The notes: generated by a model not told the origin, from the letters alone. Positions 1-5,216 are shown, counted from the stretch's first letter. The stretch is 5,216 bases of DNA from an uncultured Bacteroidales bacterium (GCA_946405645.1 CAMJHW010000110.1:1-5216), one strand, 5' to 3'. Numbers and translations are program-made.

Positions 1-1582
1 CCATCTCGGCCTGGCCGCACTGGCGGTTGATGGCCTTCTCGAAGGCCGCGCCGCGATGCTCCGTGCCGCGGTTGTCCTGGACATAGACTATGTATCCGCG
101 CTCGGCCATCAGCATCTCCCACATACGGACGCTACCGAGCCAAGTGTCCGTAACCATCTGTGAATGAGGGCCGCCATAGACGTATAGGATGACGGGATAC
201 TTCTTCGACGGGTCGAAATTCGCGGGGAGGAACATACGGTAGTAGTTGTCGTAGAGGCCGTCCGCGCTCTTGACAGTGCCGAGACGGACCTCTCCGGTAC
301 GATAGCCTTCCAGCGGGTCGTCGGCCTTGAAGAGATTGCGTACAAGCTTGCCGTCAGATGAACGCAGGTCGACCACGCGCGGGACGTTGAAGCTGCTGTA
401 GCTGTCGATGAAATGCTTGCAGTCCGGCGAGAGGGAAACGCTGTGCCAGCCGCGCTCCGAAGTCAGGCGCTGCGGAGTCCCTATACGGGCCTTGGGCAGC
501 TCCTGCCTGCGGTTCTGGCGTACTTCCACGCGGAAAAGATGACTCTCGACGGGGGAGACTTCCGCGGAGTTGTAATAAACGTATCGGCCGTCGTTGGCGA
601 CGTATGTGACTTCGGCATCGGTCGCGACCAGCCTGCGGACATTGCCTAACGTGTCGCAGAGATAGAGATTCTTGTAACCGTCGCGGTTGTCGGTGCCGTA
701 GAGGAACTGGTATGTGCCTTCAAGGAAATGAAGATGGTCATAGGGTTCCACCCAGGCGTCGTTCTCCTCGTTCAACAGGTTGCGGACGAACGCTCCGGTC
801 TTCGCGTCGTACATGTTGAGGTGCATGTGGTGCTGCGGGCGGTCGAGGACCTGGATGAAAACATAGCGGTCGTCCGGGCTCCAGCTGATGTTGGTCAGGT
901 AGCGCTCGTCATCGAAATCCGTGACCTTCATGTACACCGTAGTGCCTTTCTCTATGTCATATACTCCAAGAGTGATGTGCTCGGAAGCCATTCCGTTCAT
1001 CGGGTATTTGAAGGTGACAAGCTCTCCCGTACGGGTCTTTATGTTCAGGATGGGAAAATCGGTCACGCGGGATTCGTCCTTGCGGTAGAAGGCTATCCTG
1101 CGTCCCGAAGGGGACCAGTAGATGCCTTCGCCGATGCCGAATTCGTTGCGACTGACGCTCTGCCCGAACGTGATCTGGTCGCTTACGCTTTCGGCAACCG
1201 TCAGACGGGCGCCCTGCGGCGTAATGCAATAGAGGCTGTGGCCTTCGGTGAAGGCATAGGCGCCCTTGCCGCTCGGGGTGATGTCGGAAGCCCCGCGGGG
1301 GATGGCCCTGCGGGCCTCGTCCGCCGCGGGCTCGTAGCCGGAGACCTCTCCGGCTATCGTCGAGACCTTGGTCCCCTCGGCGTCGCGGAAGAGATAGGAG
1401 CCCGCATCCTTCCACTGTGCGGCGAAGGATGCGGCATATCCCGTCCTCGAGACGGTAACGTCCTTCATGGTCAGATCCTTTCCGGTATTCCGGGCCGGGT
1501 GCGTGTCTATGACGGTTTGCGCCCCGACGCTTGACGACAGGGCGCAAAGGACCGCTATGGATGCAAGAATGCTTTTTCTCAT
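1..1582 (-). CDS. S9 family (S9B) serine peptidase, prolyl tripeptidyl/dipeptidyl peptidase-like; 3' end beyond the window
   Basis: The frame is open for 527 codons from an ATG at 1582 to the left edge, with no stop or frameshift, so the C-terminus is missing. Residues 1-21 look like a Sec signal peptide (basic start, hydrophobic core, SSSVGA before QT), implying export to the periplasm or surface. Residues from about 110 to 420 read as the DPP IV-type beta-propeller, with blades marked by YWSPSG and SWSPDD. The alpha/beta-hydrolase domain begins near KKYPVILYVYGGP, where Tyr469 should be the oxyanion-hole tyrosine, and continues through DNRG and GQAEM. The GWSYGG nucleophile motif should lie about 30 codons past the edge; the Asp and His would be further still. 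From memory of the sequence, FGQSVSRNEFGI (Glu147) and the YPM-G block match Porphyromonas gingivalis PtpA better than true DPP IV, which has a YEEE motif here. PtpA releases tripeptides from exposed N-termini after proline; that specificity is inferred here. The start overlaps the upstream stop as ATGA, so it is probably expressed from that gene's promoter. Confidence 0.9.
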   Translation of the reverse strand, partial: MRKSILASIAVLCALSSSVGAQTVIDTHPARNTGKDLTMKDVTVSRTGYAASFAAQWKDAGSYLFRDAEGTKVSTIAGEVSGYEPAADEARRAIPRGASDITPSGKGAYAFTEGHSLYCITPQGARLTVAESVSDQITFGQSVSRNEFGIGEGIYWSPSGRRIAFYRKDESRVTDFPILNIKTRTGELVTFKYPMNGMASEHITLGVYDIEKGTTVYMKVTDFDDERYLTNISWSPDDRYVFIQVLDRPQHHMHLNMYDAKTGAFVRNLLNEENDAWVEPYDHLHFLEGTYQFLYGTDNRDGYKNLYLCDTLGNVRRLVATDAEVTYVANDGRYVYYNSAEVSPVESHLFRVEVRQNRRQELPKARIGTPQRLTSERGWHSVSLSPDCKHFIDSYSSFNVPRVVDLRSSDGKLVRNLFKADDPLEGYRTGEVRLGTVKSADGLYDNYYRMFLPANFDPSKKYPVILYVYGGPHSQMVTDTWLGSVRMWEMLMAERGYIVYVQDNRGTEHRGAAFEKAINRQCGQAEM

Positions 1583-2004
1583 ATCTGATCCGTTGCTATA
1601 GGTATGACGGTAGTGCTGTTGTCGACATCCCTGACGGAGATGATGCCGTCCACGATATATTTCTCCATTCCTCTCCAGGGAAGGGCTCCGAGGTATTCCT
1701 TGTAGTGAAGCTCGACGTTCTTTCCGCTGCAGCGCATCAGGGAGTCCGCGATGGCCTTGTCCACCACCGAGAAGTTGAACTCGTTGGACTGGATGCTGTT
1801 GGTGCCTTTCTGGCCCTTGAATCCGGACTGGATGAGACGGCCTTCGTAGGTCTTGAACACGTATCCCTTGTACATCAGCTGGTTGAGCTGTCCCGCCTTC
1901 ACACCCTCTCCGAATACGAAGCAGAACTTGAAGAAGATGAATGCAGCCAGCGCCAGGACTAGCACTATGCTGCTGATGGTGATGATCTTTGCCTTGGTTT
2001 TCAT
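1579..2004 (-). CDS. Small membrane-anchored protein of unknown function (141 aa)
   Basis: The protein has a short basic N-terminus (MKTKAK), one hydrophobic segment at about residues 7-31, and a roughly 110-residue polar domain that should face the periplasm. Distinctive stretches are FGEGVKAGQLNQL (31-43), KGYVFKTYEGRLIQSG (46-61), IQSNEFNFSV (71-80), VELHYKEYLG (97-106) and PWRGMEKYIVD (109-119). I recognise this pattern as a small conserved Bacteroidota protein, which I recall being labelled '6-phosphogluconate dehydrogenase' in some database entries. Nothing here supports that enzyme: there is no nucleotide-binding fold and the length is far too short. The frame stays open upstream to a GTG at 2076, but that start lies inside the terminator hairpin and ahead of the -7 elements, so ATG 2004 is preferred. 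The gene ends in an ATGA overlap with the S9 peptidase, suggesting coupled translation and a possible shared role at the envelope. No function is assigned. Confidence 0.85.
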   Translation of the reverse strand: MKTKAKIITISSIVLVLALAAFIFFKFCFVFGEGVKAGQLNQLMYKGYVFKTYEGRLIQSGFKGQKGTNSIQSNEFNFSVVDKAIADSLMRCSGKNVELHYKEYLGALPWRGMEKYIVDGIISVRDVDNSTTVIPIATDQI

Positions 2005-2045
2005 AATTATGGAGTCATTTTGATTATTCCGGATGTATGTATTCA

Positions 2046-2062
2046 CAAAGATAACAAATATA
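2046..2062 (-). promoter_or_regulatory. Tandem Bacteroidota-type -7 elements upstream of the 141-aa protein gene
   Basis: On the minus strand there are two matches to TAnnTTTG one base apart: TATATTTG (2062-2055) and TATCTTTG (2053-2046). The second would start transcription near 2040, about 35 bases before the ATG at 2004. No convincing TTG or TTTG -33 element is found at the expected distance, because that position falls inside the upstream terminator hairpin. The element probably drives both the small protein and the S9 peptidase. The choice between the two -7 motifs is unresolved. Confidence 0.6.
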
Positions 2063-2096
2063 AAAAATAAAGCCACGGCCTTGCCGTGACTTTATT
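2061..2096 (-). terminator. Rho-independent terminator of rpmE2
   Basis: On the minus strand AATAAAG-T-CACGGC... folds back on ...GCCGTG-G-CTTTATT: 7 plus 6 base pairs separated by one mismatch (2073/2089), with a three-base loop at 2080-2082. The hairpin is followed on the minus strand by a T-rich run (CTTTATTTTTTA, 2072-2061). It begins 26 bases after the L31 stop codon. Because the lower stem is A/T-symmetrical, it also has a short T-rich flank in the plus direction (CTTTATT), but no gene reads into it from that side. Confidence 0.88.
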
Positions 2097-2121
2097 GATC
2101 CTATCTTGATGAAAGAAATGA

Positions 2122-2373
2122 TTATTTCTTCCTGCTCTTGTATCTCTGGTAGAACTGATCCACGCGACCGGCGGTGTCAACGATCTTGACCTTGCCAGTG
2201 TAGAAGGGGTGAGAAGTGTTGGAAATCTCGACCTTCACAAGAGGATATTCGACACCCTCGATCTCGATGGTCTCCTTGGTGTTGACGCAGGAGCGGGTGA
2301 TGAACACATCTTCGTTGGACATATCCTTGAAAGCTACAAGACGGTAGGTTTCGGGATGGATTCCTTTTTTCAT
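2122..2373 (-). CDS. rpmE2: 50S ribosomal protein L31, type B (zinc-independent)
   Basis: The 83-aa product begins [17 protein letters not shown] and contains [11 protein letters not shown] (51-61) and [11 protein letters not shown] (69-79), the characteristic L31 blocks. L31 sits at the central protuberance of the large ribosomal subunit and bridges it to the small subunit. Only one cysteine is present (Cys29), so the zinc-binding cysteines of the type A form are absent; together with the length of just over 80 residues this marks it as the type B, C-minus form. The gene is monocistronic in appearance: it has its own good promoter 37 bases upstream and a strong terminator downstream. There is no Shine-Dalgarno sequence, and the leader next to the ATG is A/T-rich and palindromic. 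Identity is very secure. Confidence 0.97.
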   Translation of the reverse strand: MKKGIHPETYRLVAFKDMSNEDVFITRSCVNTKETIEIEGVEYPLVKVEISNTSHPFYTGKVKIVDTAGRVDQFYQRYKSRKK

Positions 2374-2385
2374 TTTACGTAAAAT
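2372..2385. repeat. Perfect 14-bp palindrome overlapping the rpmE2 start codon
   Basis: ATTTTACGTAAAAT is its own reverse complement. On the minus strand its last two bases are the A and T of the rpmE2 ATG. As DNA it could be a dimeric-regulator site; as RNA it could form a weak five-pair A/U hairpin with an ACGU loop that covers the start. Both roles are inference, and an A/T-rich palindrome of this size in a leader can also arise by chance. Confidence 0.45.
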
Positions 2386-2409
2386 ATTAGTTTTCGTTCA
2401 AACGGACGG

Positions 2410-2440
2410 CAAAGGTAGGAATAAATTTCACAATTTCCAA
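2410..2440 (-). promoter_or_regulatory. rpmE2 promoter, Bacteroidota sigma-ABfr type
   Basis: On the minus strand TTG at 2440-2438 is followed after 20 bases by TACCTTTG at 2417-2410, an exact match to the TTG / TAnnTTTG pattern of Bacteroidota primary promoters. Transcription should start near 2404, giving a leader of about 30 bases. The -33 element begins only seven bases after the stop codon of the upstream NamZ-like gene, and no hairpin terminator is visible between them, so some read-through from the glmM operon into rpmE2 is possible. Confidence 0.85.
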
Positions 2441-2447
2441 CTATTAT

Positions 2448-3536
2448 TTACTTAATGCGATACGGTTGTTCTCCGTAGAGCATGTAGCGCTTGGCCTTGC
2501 GGATCCATTTCTGCTCTTCGAGCTTGACGTGCTCCTGGACGATGTCGAAGGTGATGCTGCCCTTGATGTACTCGGCGATGACCGGGTCGGCGAGTTTGGT
2601 GAAGAAGTCTTCACGCAAGGCGAACTGGGAGTAGCGGTCCTTGAAGTAGCGGATGAGTTGGATGGTGTGGAGGAGGGAATGGTATTCCATTCCGGGCTCC
2701 AGGATGATCTGGTAGCCGAAACATTTCTCCTTACGGTAGAGGCCCGCGGAGGGCCGGAAGGTGCAGGGGCGGAGCATCGCGCCTTCCGGAACCGGCGGGG
2801 AGTCCAGCGTGCCGGGCACGATGAACGGGGCGCCGATGTACTCGTACGGGCGCGCCGTGCCGATGCCCGGAGTGATGTTGGTACCGTTCCAGAGCCCGCC
2901 GCCGCTGTACATGTAGCAGGTGAACATTCCGGGGATGTCCGATGCGGGAGCTATGGTCCAGGGCATCAACAGCCGGTTGATGTCCGTCGCCCTGGCGGAG
3001 ATGATGTGCAGCGGGAACCGCGCACCTATCTCGTTGTAGTACAGATGGCAAAGCTCTCCCAATGTCAAGCCGTGGCGGTGAGCGATCTTAGGAACCCAGG
3101 GTTCGTTGTCGACCACCGGGATCGTGCCTTCCACGACTCTTCCCGCGGGATTGTCGTGGTCCACGATATAGAGGGACGGAACGTCGGGATAGTCCTCTTC
3201 GCTGTCCTTTTCCATCTCCAGGAGCATCGTCATCAGGCGGAAGACGTCGCGGGTATAGTTGAAATACCTCGCTCCGACGTCCTGGATCTCCACCACGATG
3301 GCATTGAGCCCTTCCAGGTCCTCGCGAGAGAACTGGATATGCTCCGTATCGGGACTCAACTCGGCATCGGAAGGGTTGAAGATCCTGACGAGATTGCCGC
3401 GGTCCTTGAAGATGTCGGGCATATACCGTCCGGCGGCGGTATTCCAGCAGTTCTGCGTACAGAAGCAGGCTACCTTGCCGTCGATGAGGGCCTTGTCGAG
3501 CTGGTCCTCGAGTCTCGTGGTCCTGAATGAAAACAT
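2448..3536 (-). CDS. DUF1343 / NamZ-like (GH171-related) protein, divergent and without a signal peptide
   Basis: The 362-aa product carries DUF1343 signatures: VEIQDVGARYFNYTRD (82-97), DHDNPAGRVVEG (126-137), HRHGLTLGELC (153-163), and WNGTNITPGIGTARPYEYIG (216-235). The founding member, NamZ, is an exo-beta-N-acetylmuramidase that removes MurNAc from the non-reducing end of peptidoglycan fragments. Two things differ from the usual secreted enzyme of about 400 aa. First, the N-terminus (MFSFRTTRLEDQLDKA) is not a signal peptide, and a TAG two codons upstream in frame rules out a longer version, so it is probably cytosolic. Second, the family's F-[G/S]-P-E-H-G motif is replaced by FNPSDAE (53-59). 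Cysteines 24, 26 and 30 lie where the family usually has VGLLTNQTG. It starts three bases after the glmM stop, with an AGGA in the glmM 3' end as a plausible ribosome site. Family membership is strong; retained MurNAc hydrolase activity is doubtful. Confidence 0.88.
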   Translation of the reverse strand: MFSFRTTRLEDQLDKALIDGKVACFCTQNCWNTAAGRYMPDIFKDRGNLVRIFNPSDAELSPDTEHIQFSREDLEGLNAIVVEIQDVGARYFNYTRDVFRLMTMLLEMEKDSEEDYPDVPSLYIVDHDNPAGRVVEGTIPVVDNEPWVPKIAHRHGLTLGELCHLYYNEIGARFPLHIISARATDINRLLMPWTIAPASDIPGMFTCYMYSGGGLWNGTNITPGIGTARPYEYIGAPFIVPGTLDSPPVPEGAMLRPCTFRPSAGLYRKEKCFGYQIILEPGMEYHSLLHTIQLIRYFKDRYSQFALREDFFTKLADPVIAEYIKGSITFDIVQEHVKLEEQKWIRKAKRYMLYGEQPYRIK

Positions 3537-3539
3537 TTC

Positions 3540-4994
3540 CTATCCTTTGATGATGCCTTCGGCGATGGCGATGACGCGCGAAGCCAGCGCCTCGGCGGCT
3601 TCCTGCGTCGGAGCCTCGGCGTAGATGCGGATGATGGGCTCGGTATTTGAGCGGCGCAGGTGCACCCACTGCCGCTCGGCTTCGAAGTCTATCTTGACTC
3701 CGTCGATGTCGTTGATGCGTTCGTCCTTGAATACTTCCTTCATCTTGGAGAGTATCTTATCGATGAGACCCTTGTCGGAGAGGGAAATCTTGTTCTTTGC
3801 GATGAAGTACGGAGGATAGGTCTTCTTCAGTTCGGAGACCTTGATGTTCCTGTATGCGAGGTTGCTGAGGAACAGGCCGACTCCGACCATGGCGTCCCTG
3901 CCGTAATGGCTGGCCGGGTAGATCACGCCGCCATTGCCTTCGCCGCCGATCAGCGCCATCTCCTCGTGCATCTTGGTAGTGACGTTGACCTCGCCGACGG
4001 CAGAGGCGACATAGCTGCCTCCGTGCTGTTCGGCCACATCGCGGAGCGCGCGGGAAGAGGAAAGGTTGGAGACGGCTACCGGCTTGTAGGGAGCCGTCGC
4101 CTCTTCGAGGGAGATACCCTGGATCTTTGCCAGTTTTTCAGCCTTGGCAAAGAGATACTCGGCCACGCTGACAAGCGTGTATTCTTCGACGAAGGGCTCT
4201 CCGTTCTCGCAGACAAAGGCGAGACGGTCCACGTCCGGATCGACGGAGATGCCCAAGTCGGCGTGTTCGCTGACGACAGCTGCGCTGAGCTGCTCGAGAT
4301 TCTTGGGCAGAGGCTCAGGATTATGGGCGAAATCGCCGTTCGGAGTGCCGTTGATCATTATGCACTCCACGCCCATCTTTTCAAGCAGACGCGGCATAAT
4401 GATGGCGCCGACGGAATTGACCGGGTCGAGGACAACCTTGAATCCTGCATTCTTGACTGTCTCCTCATCGACCGCCTTGAGGTCGATGACGGCTTGAACA
4501 TGCTCTTCGGTGAAGTCGTGTTCGGTAATCGTTCCCAGCTCGTCAACGGGGGCGAAGTCGAATTCGCCGCTCTCGGCGCAGTCGAGGACGGCCTGCCCTT
4601 CGGCAGCGTTCAGGAATTCTCCGTTCTCGTTGAGGAGCTTGAGGGCATTCCACTGGCGGGGATTGTGCGAGGCGGTGATGATGATGCCGCCGTCGGCTTT
4701 CGCGAAGACGACCGCCATCTCGGTGGTCGGGGTGGAGGCGTAGCCGGCCTTGACCACGTCCACGCCGCAGGCGACGAGGGTGCCGCATACGAGCTGCTCG
4801 ACCATTTCGCCGCTGATGCGGGCGTCCTTTCCGACCACTACCTTATAACGGGAACCGTCCGGGTGCGGTCTGCGCTCACGCAGCTTGGCGCAATATGCAT
4901 AGGTGAATTTAACGATGTCGATGGGGGTCAGGCCTTCGCCCGCAGGGCCTCCGATTGTTCCGCGGATGCCCGAGATGGATTTGATCAGTGACAT
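3540..4994 (-). CDS. glmM: Phosphoglucosamine mutase (alpha-D-phosphohexomutase family)
   Basis: This 484-aa cytosolic enzyme should interconvert glucosamine-6-phosphate and glucosamine-1-phosphate, feeding UDP-GlcNAc for peptidoglycan and lipid A. The start MSLIKSISGIRGTIGG is the family N-terminus with the substrate phosphate-binding RG. The catalytic phosphoserine loop is TASHNP (Ser109), the magnesium loop is DPDVDR (252-257), the sugar-specificity loop is GGEGNGG (350-356), and the C-terminal phosphate-binding loop is RRSNTEP (447-453). All four domains are present and intact. GEGNGG and SNTEP differ from the GEQSGH and SGTEP forms of proteobacterial GlmM but fit the longer Bacteroidota/archaeal-type branch. 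The motifs alone do not exclude phosphomannomutase or phosphoglucomutase activity; linkage to a MurNAc-related gene favours GlmM. It is the first gene of an operon with the NamZ-like gene and is divergent from tRNA-Glu. The ATG has an A/T-rich leader without a Shine-Dalgarno sequence. Confidence 0.88.
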   Translation of the reverse strand: MSLIKSISGIRGTIGGPAGEGLTPIDIVKFTYAYCAKLRERRPHPDGSRYKVVVGKDARISGEMVEQLVCGTLVACGVDVVKAGYASTPTTEMAVVFAKADGGIIITASHNPRQWNALKLLNENGEFLNAAEGQAVLDCAESGEFDFAPVDELGTITEHDFTEEHVQAVIDLKAVDEETVKNAGFKVVLDPVNSVGAIIMPRLLEKMGVECIMINGTPNGDFAHNPEPLPKNLEQLSAAVVSEHADLGISVDPDVDRLAFVCENGEPFVEEYTLVSVAEYLFAKAEKLAKIQGISLEEATAPYKPVAVSNLSSSRALRDVAEQHGGSYVASAVGEVNVTTKMHEEMALIGGEGNGGVIYPASHYGRDAMVGVGLFLSNLAYRNIKVSELKKTYPPYFIAKNKISLSDKGLIDKILSKMKEVFKDERINDIDGVKIDFEAERQWVHLRRSNTEPIIRIYAEAPTQEAAEALASRVIAIAEGIIKG

Positions 4995-5024
4995 ATATTA
5001 TATTGGTTCTGGCAATGAGTTTTG

Positions 5025-5032
5025 CAAATATA
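5025..5032 (-). promoter_or_regulatory. -7 element of the glmM operon promoter
   Basis: The minus strand reads TATATTTG here, an exact TAnnTTTG match, 30 bases before the glmM ATG at 4994; transcription would start near 5019. No clear TTG/TTTG -33 element lies 19-20 bases upstream, so only the -7 box is annotated. The promoter is back-to-back with the tRNA-Glu promoter in the 115-base gap between glmM and the tRNA. Confidence 0.7.
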
Positions 5033-5061
5033 CGATTTTTTGACAGTGCTTGTAGAAAAAA

Positions 5062-5092
5062 TTTGGAGGATTGATTTTTTTGCCTATCTTTG
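5062..5092 (+). promoter_or_regulatory. Promoter of the tRNA-Glu gene
   Basis: TTTG at 5062-5065 is followed after 19 bases by TATCTTTG at 5085-5092, a full match to the Bacteroidota TTTG / TAnnTTTG promoter. The start site should fall around 5098-5100, about ten bases ahead of the mature tRNA 5' end, leaving a short 5' leader for RNase P. Confidence 0.85.
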
Positions 5093-5109
5093 CATTCCCA
5101 AACCACTAT

Positions 5110-5184
5110 GCTGGGTTCGTATAACGGTTAGTACTCAAGATTCTCAATCTTGCAATAGGAGTTCGATTCTCCTACCCAGTACCA
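5110..5184 (+). tRNA. tRNA-Glu, anticodon CTC
   Basis: The full cloverleaf can be drawn. The acceptor stem is GCTGGGT with ACCCAGT (six Watson-Crick pairs plus a G1-U72 wobble). The D arm is GTAT/GTAC with loop AACGGTTA. The anticodon stem is CAAGA/TCTTG with loop TTCTCAA. The variable region has four bases, and the T arm is AGGAG/CTCCT with loop TTCGATT. The anticodon CTC at 5143-5145 reads GAG, a glutamate codon used often in the neighbouring genes. The discriminator is A at 5181 and the CCA tail is encoded (5182-5184). It appears to be a single-gene transcription unit. Confidence 0.96.
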
Positions 5185-5188
5185 GAGA

Positions 5189-5213
5189 CCTGCTGGAGAC
5201 AGCGGGTTTTTTT
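5189..5213 (+). terminator. Rho-independent terminator of tRNA-Glu
   Basis: CCTGCTG (5189-5195) pairs with CAGCGGG (5200-5206) in a seven-pair stem with one G-U, capped by a GAGA tetraloop of the stable GNRA class and followed by seven T residues (5207-5213). It starts only four bases after the encoded CCA, so the primary transcript has almost no 3' trailer beyond the terminator itself. Confidence 0.92.
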
Positions 5214-5216
5214 GTT

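Noticed and set aside
728..1534. 268-codon plus-strand frame opposite the S9 peptidase
   Set aside because: The minus strand encodes continuous PtpA-like sequence over the same interval; the plus frame shows no recognisable domain or start signals.
957..1547. 196-codon minus-strand frame overlapping the S9 peptidase in another register
   Set aside because: Codon-by-codon reading from the ATG at 1582 gives an unbroken peptidase sequence, so this is an alternative frame, not evidence of a frameshift.
1520..1582. Possible lipoprotein signal on the S9 peptidase (Cys13 in AVLC)
   Set aside because: The residue before the cysteine is leucine, and the cysteine sits inside the hydrophobic core; a standard signal peptidase I site at VGA/QT fits better.
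2005..2076. 24-residue N-terminal extension of the 141-aa protein from a GTG at 2076
   Set aside because: It would start inside the rpmE2 terminator hairpin and run through two -7 promoter elements; ATG 2004 gives a normal basic start followed by the membrane segment.
2448..2460. Possible terminator at the end of the glmM operon
   Set aside because: No inverted repeat with a T-run follows the stop; the sequence is simply the A/T-rich start of the rpmE2 promoter.
2466..3530. 354-codon open frame on the plus strand across the DUF1343 gene
   Set aside because: It is antisense to a gene with clear family motifs; the product is low-complexity and rich in Val, Glu, Asp and Arg, as expected of a shadow frame.
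3660..4991. 443-codon open frame on the plus strand across glmM
   Set aside because: It is exactly antisense to a fully conserved glmM; its translation shows no family motif, and it has no promoter or ribosome site. It is a by-product of GC-rich codon use.
1..5216. Mobile element, CRISPR array, defence system or phage remnant
   Set aside because: No transposase, integrase, spaced direct repeats or terminal inverted repeats were seen, and coding style is uniform along the window.

Overview
This window looks like chromosomal DNA from a member of the Bacteroidota, probably the order Bacteroidales. The clearest sign is promoter architecture: -7 elements of the TAnnTTTG type lie ahead of the transcription units, two of them with a TTG/TTTG -33 element 19-20 bases upstream, and start codons lack strong Shine-Dalgarno sequences except inside the operon. 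The protein families agree: a prolyl-tripeptidyl-peptidase-like S9 protease resembling Porphyromonas PtpA, a zinc-free type B L31, a GlmM with the GEGNGG and RRSNTEP motif variants, and a DUF1343 protein. Coding DNA is moderately GC-rich and intergenic DNA is AT-rich.

Layout. All five protein genes are on the minus strand, so they are transcribed from the right end of the window towards position 1. In that order they are glmM (4994-3540), a NamZ-like DUF1343 gene three bases later (3536-2448), rpmE2 for ribosomal protein L31 type B (2373-2122) with its own promoter and a strong terminator, a small membrane-anchored protein (2004-1579) with its own -7 element, and an S9 peptidase whose start overlaps the previous stop by four bases and which runs off the left edge before its catalytic serine. 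At the right edge a divergent plus-strand unit carries a complete tRNA-Glu(CTC) gene with its own promoter and a rho-independent terminator.

How they fit together. glmM plus the NamZ-like gene form a two-gene operon with an amino-sugar/peptidoglycan theme: GlmM makes glucosamine-1-phosphate for UDP-GlcNAc, and the DUF1343/NamZ family cleaves terminal MurNAc. The DUF1343 protein here is unusual. It has no signal peptide, and the PEHG motif expected in the family reads PSDA. L31 is a housekeeping gene squeezed between that operon and a second operon, in which the small anchored protein and the periplasmic or surface-exposed S9 peptidase appear translationally coupled.

Overall this is a mostly ordinary housekeeping region. 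I found no mobile element, CRISPR array, defence system or biosynthetic cluster. The item most worth following up is the motif-deficient, apparently cytosolic NamZ-like protein coupled to glmM. No gene-free stretch exceeds 300 bases; the largest gaps (2005-2121 and 4995-5109) are filled with promoters and a terminator.
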